This document shows, in pieces, positions 60,599 through 64,000 of a DNA stretch of 64,000 bases. Source of the DNA: Pseudomonas sp. TH43 (lineage in GTDB: Bacteria; Pseudomonadota; Gammaproteobacteria; Pseudomonadales; Pseudomonadaceae); contig NZ_JAEKFI010000003.1 in the NCBI RefSeq assembly GCF_016650635.1, forward strand, positions 1,240,001 to 1,304,000, in the 5' to 3' direction. A program made the translations under genes and the position numbers. The notes under the pieces were generated by a model. That model searched no databases and had not been told where the DNA came from. It saw only the letters and a program-made list of their open reading frames with translations. The first letter of the stretch is position 1. Every line of letters starts with the position of its first letter.

Positions 60599-62044
60599 AT
60601 GCAATGGGAAGTCGTGATCGGGCTGGAGATTCACACTCAGCTCACTACCCGGTCGAAAATCTTTTCCGGTAGTTCCACCACATTCGGCTCCGAGCCGAAC
60701 ACCCAGGCCAGCCTGATCGACCTGGGCATGCCTGGCGTTCTGCCGGTGCTGAACCAGGAAGCCGTGCGTATGGCGGTGATGTTCGGTCTGGCGATTGACG
60801 CCGAGATCGGTCAGCACAACGTGTTCGCCCGTAAAAACTACTTCTACCCGGATCTGCCGAAGGGCTACCAGATCAGCCAGATGGAATTGCCGATCGTCGG
60901 CAAGGGCCACCTGGACATCGCCCTGGAAGACGGCACGGTCAAACGCGTCGGCATTACCCGCGCGCACCTGGAAGAAGACGCCGGCAAGAGCCTGCACGAA
61001 GAATTCAACGGTGCCACCGGCATCGACCTGAACCGTGCCGGCACGCCGCTGCTGGAAATCGTTTCCGAGCCGGACATGCGCAGCGCCAAGGAAGCCGTGG
61101 CTTACGTCAAGGCGATCCACGCTCTGGTGCGTTATCTGGGCATCTGCGACGGCAACATGGCCGAAGGCTCGCTGCGTTGCGACTGCAACGTATCGATCCG
61201 TCCGAAAGGCCAGGTCGAGTTCGGCACGCGCTGCGAGATCAAGAACGTCAACTCGTTCCGTTTCATCGAGAAGGCGATCAACTCCGAAATCCAGCGTCAG
61301 ATCGAGCTGATCGAAGACGGCGGCAAGGTCATTCAGCAGACCCGCCTGTACGATCCGAACAAGGACGAAACCCGTCCGATGCGTTCGAAAGAGGAAGCCA
61401 ACGACTACCGTTACTTCCCCGATCCGGACTTGCTGCCAGTGGTCATCGAAGAATCGTTCCTCGGTGAGGTGCGTGCCACCCTGCCGGAACTGCCACCGCA
61501 GAAACGCGAGCGCTTCCAGGAGCAATTCGGCCTGTCGGTCTACGACGCCAACGTGCTGGCCACCAGCCGTGAGCAAGCGGACTACTTCGAAAAAGTCGCC
61601 GCCATCGGTGGTGACGCCAAATTGGCGGCGAACTGGGTGATGGTCGAGTTGGGCAGCCTGCTCAACAAGCAAGGCCTGGACATCGACGAGTCGCCGGTTT
61701 CCGCCGAACTGCTGGGCGGCATGCTGCTGCGCATCAAGGACAACACCATCTCCGGCAAGATTGCCAAAGTGGTGTTCGAAGCGATGGCCAACGGCGAAGG
61801 CAGCGCAGACGAGATCATCGAAAAGCGCGGCCTGAAGCAGGTTACCGACAGCGGTGCGATCTCGGCGGTACTCGACGAAATGCTCGCGGCCAACGCCGAG
61901 CAAGTTGAACAATACCGCGCGGCAGACGAAGCCAAGCGCGGCAAGATGTTCGGCTTCTTCGTCGGCCAGGCGATGAAAGCTTCGAAAGGCAAAGCCAACC
62001 CGCAGCAAGTGAACGAACTGCTGAAAAGCAAGCTCGAAGGCTGA
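60599..62044 (+). CDS. gatB: Asp-tRNA(Asn)/Glu-tRNA(Gln) amidotransferase subunit B
   Basis: A protein of 481 residues: N-terminal cradle ('[13 protein letters not shown]', '[18 protein letters not shown]', 'CDCNVSIRP') containing the kinase and transamidation site, then a helical linker and a YqeY-like tail that binds the tRNA ('[25 protein letters not shown]'). It activates Glu-tRNA(Gln) and receives ammonia from GatA. A hairpin follows 8 bp after the stop. Confidence 0.97.
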   Translation: MQWEVVIGLEIHTQLTTRSKIFSGSSTTFGSEPNTQASLIDLGMPGVLPVLNQEAVRMAVMFGLAIDAEIGQHNVFARKNYFYPDLPKGYQISQMELPIVGKGHLDIALEDGTVKRVGITRAHLEEDAGKSLHEEFNGATGIDLNRAGTPLLEIVSEPDMRSAKEAVAYVKAIHALVRYLGICDGNMAEGSLRCDCNVSIRPKGQVEFGTRCEIKNVNSFRFIEKAINSEIQRQIELIEDGGKVIQQTRLYDPNKDETRPMRSKEEANDYRYFPDPDLLPVVIEESFLGEVRATLPELPPQKRERFQEQFGLSVYDANVLATSREQADYFEKVAAIGGDAKLAANWVMVELGSLLNKQGLDIDESPVSAELLGGMLLRIKDNTISGKIAKVVFEAMANGEGSADEIIEKRGLKQVTDSGAISAVLDEMLAANAEQVEQYRAADEAKRGKMFGFFVGQAMKASKGKANPQQVNELLKSKLEG

Positions 62045-62051
62045 TGAAAAT

Positions 62052-62076
62052 GGGGCCAGTCCCAAGGACTGGCTCC
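62052..62076 (+). terminator. Hairpin after gatB, possible terminator
   Basis: GGGGCCAGTCC pairs with GGACTGGCTCC around a CAA loop, followed by only a weak T stretch. Confidence 0.6.
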
Positions 62077-62095
62077 GTCTCCTGCAGGAGTGATC

Positions 62096-62228
62096 TGTGG
62101 CGAGGGGATTTATCCCCGTTGGGCTGCGCAGCAGTCCCAAAATCTGAGAGCTCGGTTTATCGGGTGTAAATCAAGCTCGGCATCTGGGGCCGCTTCGCTG
62201 CCCAACGGGGATAAATCTCCTCGCCACA
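62096..62228. repeat. Inverted REP pair, GTGGCGAGGGGATTTATCCCC family
   Basis: Arms at 62096-62138 and 62186-62228 around a 47-bp spacer. A family distinct from the other pairs in the window; each arm has an internal GGGGATTTATCCCC palindrome. Confidence 0.85.
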
Positions 62229-62265
62229 AAAGCTCACGCCTGCACTAGTTTCGGGAAACCTTTGA

Positions 62266-62640
62266 ATGAAGCGTTTGTTCATCAGCTGCGCCCTGCTCTC
62301 GTTGCTGGCCGGTTGCGCCAGCACCGACATCATCGACCCGCACGGTTACGACCAGAGCGGCGTCGCCTCCTACTACGGAGCCAAACACCACGGTAAACGC
62401 ACCGCCAGTGGCGAGCCGTTCAACCAGAATTCCCTGACTGCCGCCCACCGCCAACTGCCGTTCGGTACGCGGGTGAAGGTCACCAACCTGAAAAACGATA
62501 AGTCCTGCGTGGTGCGCATCAACGACCGTGGGCCGCACACCCGTGGGCGCTTGATCGATGTTTCACGCGAAGCCGCCGAACAACTCGGTATGCTCGGCAG
62601 CGGTACCGCGCGGGTTCGCGTGCAAGCCCTCGACGACTGA
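62266..62640 (+). CDS. RlpA-like septal-ring lipoprotein
   Basis: A protein of 124 residues. The signal peptide ends in a lipobox 'LLAGC' with Cys16, so the protein is lipid-anchored. The rest is one double-psi beta-barrel: 'GVASYYGAKHHGKRTASGEPFNQNSLTAAHRQLPFG' in order, 'VRINDRGPH', 'LIDVSREAAEQLG', with the acid and His of RlpA. No SPOR domain, so this is the short form (PA4485-like), and whether it cuts denuded glycan is unknown. Confidence 0.9.
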   Translation: MKRLFISCALLSLLAGCASTDIIDPHGYDQSGVASYYGAKHHGKRTASGEPFNQNSLTAAHRQLPFGTRVKVTNLKNDKSCVVRINDRGPHTRGRLIDVSREAAEQLGMLGSGTARVRVQALDD

Positions 62641-62653
62641 TGGAGCGCCAACC

Positions 62654-63748
62654 ATTTTCGGACTGACCGATTTACCGCTGATCAGCGTGATCGAACTGCT
62701 CGCTGGCCTGTGCCTGCTGATCTTCGGTGCCGAGTTGATGGTGCGCGCAGCGGTGCGTCTGGCTGAACGTTTGCACGTGCGCCCGCTGATCATCGGCCTG
62801 ACCATTGTTGCCCTCGGCAGCAGTGCCCCGCAGATGGCGGTCAGCGTGCAAGCGGCGCTGGCGCACAACCCCGACATCGCCGTCGGCAGCGTGCTCGGCA
62901 GCAGCATCTTCAACATCCTCGTGACCCTAGGCCTGTCGGCGCTGATCATTCCGCTGCGCGTGTCGCGGCAACTGGTGCGCCTCGACATTCCGTTGATGAT
63001 CGGCGCCAGCCTGCTGGTGTTTGTGTTGGCGTGGAACGAAGAAATCGGCCGTCTCGACGGCATTATTTTGCTCTGCGCGCTGGCCCTCTACCTCGGGTTG
63101 CTGCTGCGCCAGTCGCGGCACTCGACGCGACCGCATGCGGAACAGACTGAAGCCGCGCCGACCTCCTGGATCGGCAGCTCGCTGATGATCATTGCCGGGC
63201 TGGCGATGCTGGTCTTCGCCGGGCATCTGCTGCTGGGCGCCGCCGTGGTGGTGGCCACGGATCTGGGCTTCTCTGAACGGGTGATCGGCCTGACCGTGGT
63301 CGCCGTCGGGACGTCACTGCCGGAACTGGCAACCTCGCTGATCGCCGCACTGCGTGGGCAACGGGACATTGCGGTAGGCAACGTGATCGGTGCCAACCTG
63401 TTCAACTTGCTCGGCGTGCTGGGTGTCACCGCACTGATCGCGCCGACGCCGCTATCGGTATCGCCAAATGCGCTGGATTTTGACCTGCCGGTAATGCTCG
63501 GCGTCGCCGCGCTGTGCCTGCCGGTGTTCTATTCCGGCTACCGCGTGACCCGCGCCGAGGGTTTGCTGCTGCTGGGTTTGTATCTGGCTTACGGGCTGCA
63601 CGTGGTGTCGTTCACCACCGGCATGCCCCTGGCCGGCAAGCTTGAGCGCCTGATGCTGTTTTACGTTCTGCCGACGCTGCTGACGTTTCTGCTGTTCACG
63701 TCGATCCGCGCCTGGCGCCGCCAACACCACAAGAGTGATAAACCATGA
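62654..63748 (+). CDS. Cation antiporter, CaCA family (YrbG-like Na+/Ca2+ exchanger type)
   Basis: About 364 residues with about ten membrane segments and two inverted alpha-repeats: 'LTIVALGSSAPQMAVSVQAAL' near 50 and 'LTVVAVGTSLPELATSLIAAL' near 220, each with the G-x-S/T-x-P-E/Q motif. The first repeat has Gln where Glu is usual, so ion coupling may differ. The start is unsure: ATT at 62654 has GGAG eight bases upstream just past the previous stop; the next in-frame options are a GTG at 62687 and an ATG at 62558 inside the RlpA-like gene. The stop overlaps the next gene (ATGA). Confidence 0.85.
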   Translation: MFGLTDLPLISVIELLAGLCLLIFGAELMVRAAVRLAERLHVRPLIIGLTIVALGSSAPQMAVSVQAALAHNPDIAVGSVLGSSIFNILVTLGLSALIIPLRVSRQLVRLDIPLMIGASLLVFVLAWNEEIGRLDGIILLCALALYLGLLLRQSRHSTRPHAEQTEAAPTSWIGSSLMIIAGLAMLVFAGHLLLGAAVVVATDLGFSERVIGLTVVAVGTSLPELATSLIAALRGQRDIAVGNVIGANLFNLLGVLGVTALIAPTPLSVSPNALDFDLPVMLGVAALCLPVFYSGYRVTRAEGLLLLGLYLAYGLHVVSFTTGMPLAGKLERLMLFYVLPTLLTFLLFTSIRAWRRQHHKSDKP

Positions 63749-64000
63749 CCGAATCGAAGCAGTCCGGGGTTGAAGTCCGCCGCCAGGTAATGGGCGATGC
63801 GTTTGTTGATCGGGCGTTGGGCAACGCCACCGAGTTCACTCAACCGCTGCAGGATTTCGTCAATGAACACGCCTGGGGCGGTGTGTGGAATCGCGAAGGT
63901 CTGCCGTTGAAAACCCGTAGCCTCATCACCCTCGCGGCGCTCACTGCGTTGAAGTGCCCGCAAGAGCTGAAAGGCCACGTGCGCGGTGCACTGAACAACG
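63745..64000 (+). CDS. Carboxymuconolactone decarboxylase family protein (partial, right edge)
   Basis: The first 85 residues of a gene that continues past the window. 'GLPLKTRSLITLAALTALKCPQELKGHVRGALNN' is the start of the CMD (AhpD-like) helical domain seen in PcaC-type proteins. No pca genes are nearby, and the redox Cys pair of AhpD would lie further on, so the function is not set. It overlaps the antiporter stop by four bases (ATGA). Confidence 0.85.
   Translation, partial: MTESKQSGVEVRRQVMGDAFVDRALGNATEFTQPLQDFVNEHAWGGVWNREGLPLKTRSLITLAALTALKCPQELKGHVRGALNN

Overview
This window is chromosomal DNA of a fluorescent Pseudomonas, most likely of the P. fluorescens group. The assignment rests on gene content and order (mla, kds/lpt, rpoN, ptsN, ptsO; fagA-fumC-sodA; pmbA/tldD; rng-maf-mreDCB; gatCAB) that I recognise from Pseudomonas chromosomes, and on nine inverted pairs of REP-type palindromes between genes. 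No rRNA, tRNA, CRISPR array, transposase or phage gene was found. Two genes run off the edges: a PAP2-desaturase fusion at the left and a carboxymuconolactone-decarboxylase-family gene at the right.

Region 1 (1-8545) is the accessory part. Eight tightly packed genes lie in alternating orientation: a membrane protein fusing a PAP2-type phosphatase/transferase to a fatty-acid desaturase (-), two GNAT-like proteins (+), an alpha/beta hydrolase and a ferritin-like metal-dependent hydrolase (-), then a desaturase, a GH3-type acyl-amide synthetase and a Rieske oxygenase in overlapping frames (+). Together they look like a lipid- or fatty-acyl-tailoring pathway with three kinds of iron oxygenase and an ATP-dependent conjugating enzyme. 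I do not know a described pathway with this composition, and it is the best candidate for a new system here.

Region 2 (8684-16573) is core metabolism: cysZ, a GT4 glycosyltransferase, an old-yellow-enzyme oxidoreductase, glutathione peroxidase, slyD, a DUF3565 gene, pta and a PlsC-type acyltransferase. From memory it matches the P. aeruginosa PA0834-PA0846 neighbourhood, but acetate kinase is missing beside pta.

Region 3 (16736-62044) is long and conserved, collinear as I recall with PA4442-PA4484: cysD-cysNC, a Nif3-like gene, algW, hisG-hisD-hisC, murA-ibaG, the mla phospholipid-transport operon, kdsD-kdsC-lptC-lptA-lptB (LPS inner core and export), rpoN-hpf-ptsN-rapZ-ptsO (sigma-54 and nitrogen PTS), a ZIP transporter, the Fur-controlled fagA-fumC-orf-sodA operon, pmbA/tldD with darP, a nitrilase-family gene, yhdP, rng-maf-mreD-mreC-mreB and gatC-gatA-gatB. 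Between algW and hisC it carries an insertion: a TonB-dependent receptor under a large palindromic operator, a DUF4198 periplasmic protein, and a 1-kb tandem array of about 135-bp repeats.

Region 4 (62045-64000) holds an RlpA-like lipoprotein, a CaCA-type cation antiporter and the start of a CMD-family gene.

Start codons were chosen by Shine-Dalgarno spacing, overlap with the neighbour and family N-termini. Two genes (mreC and the antiporter) may use ATT starts, and fagA appears to carry a one-base frameshift near its 5' end.
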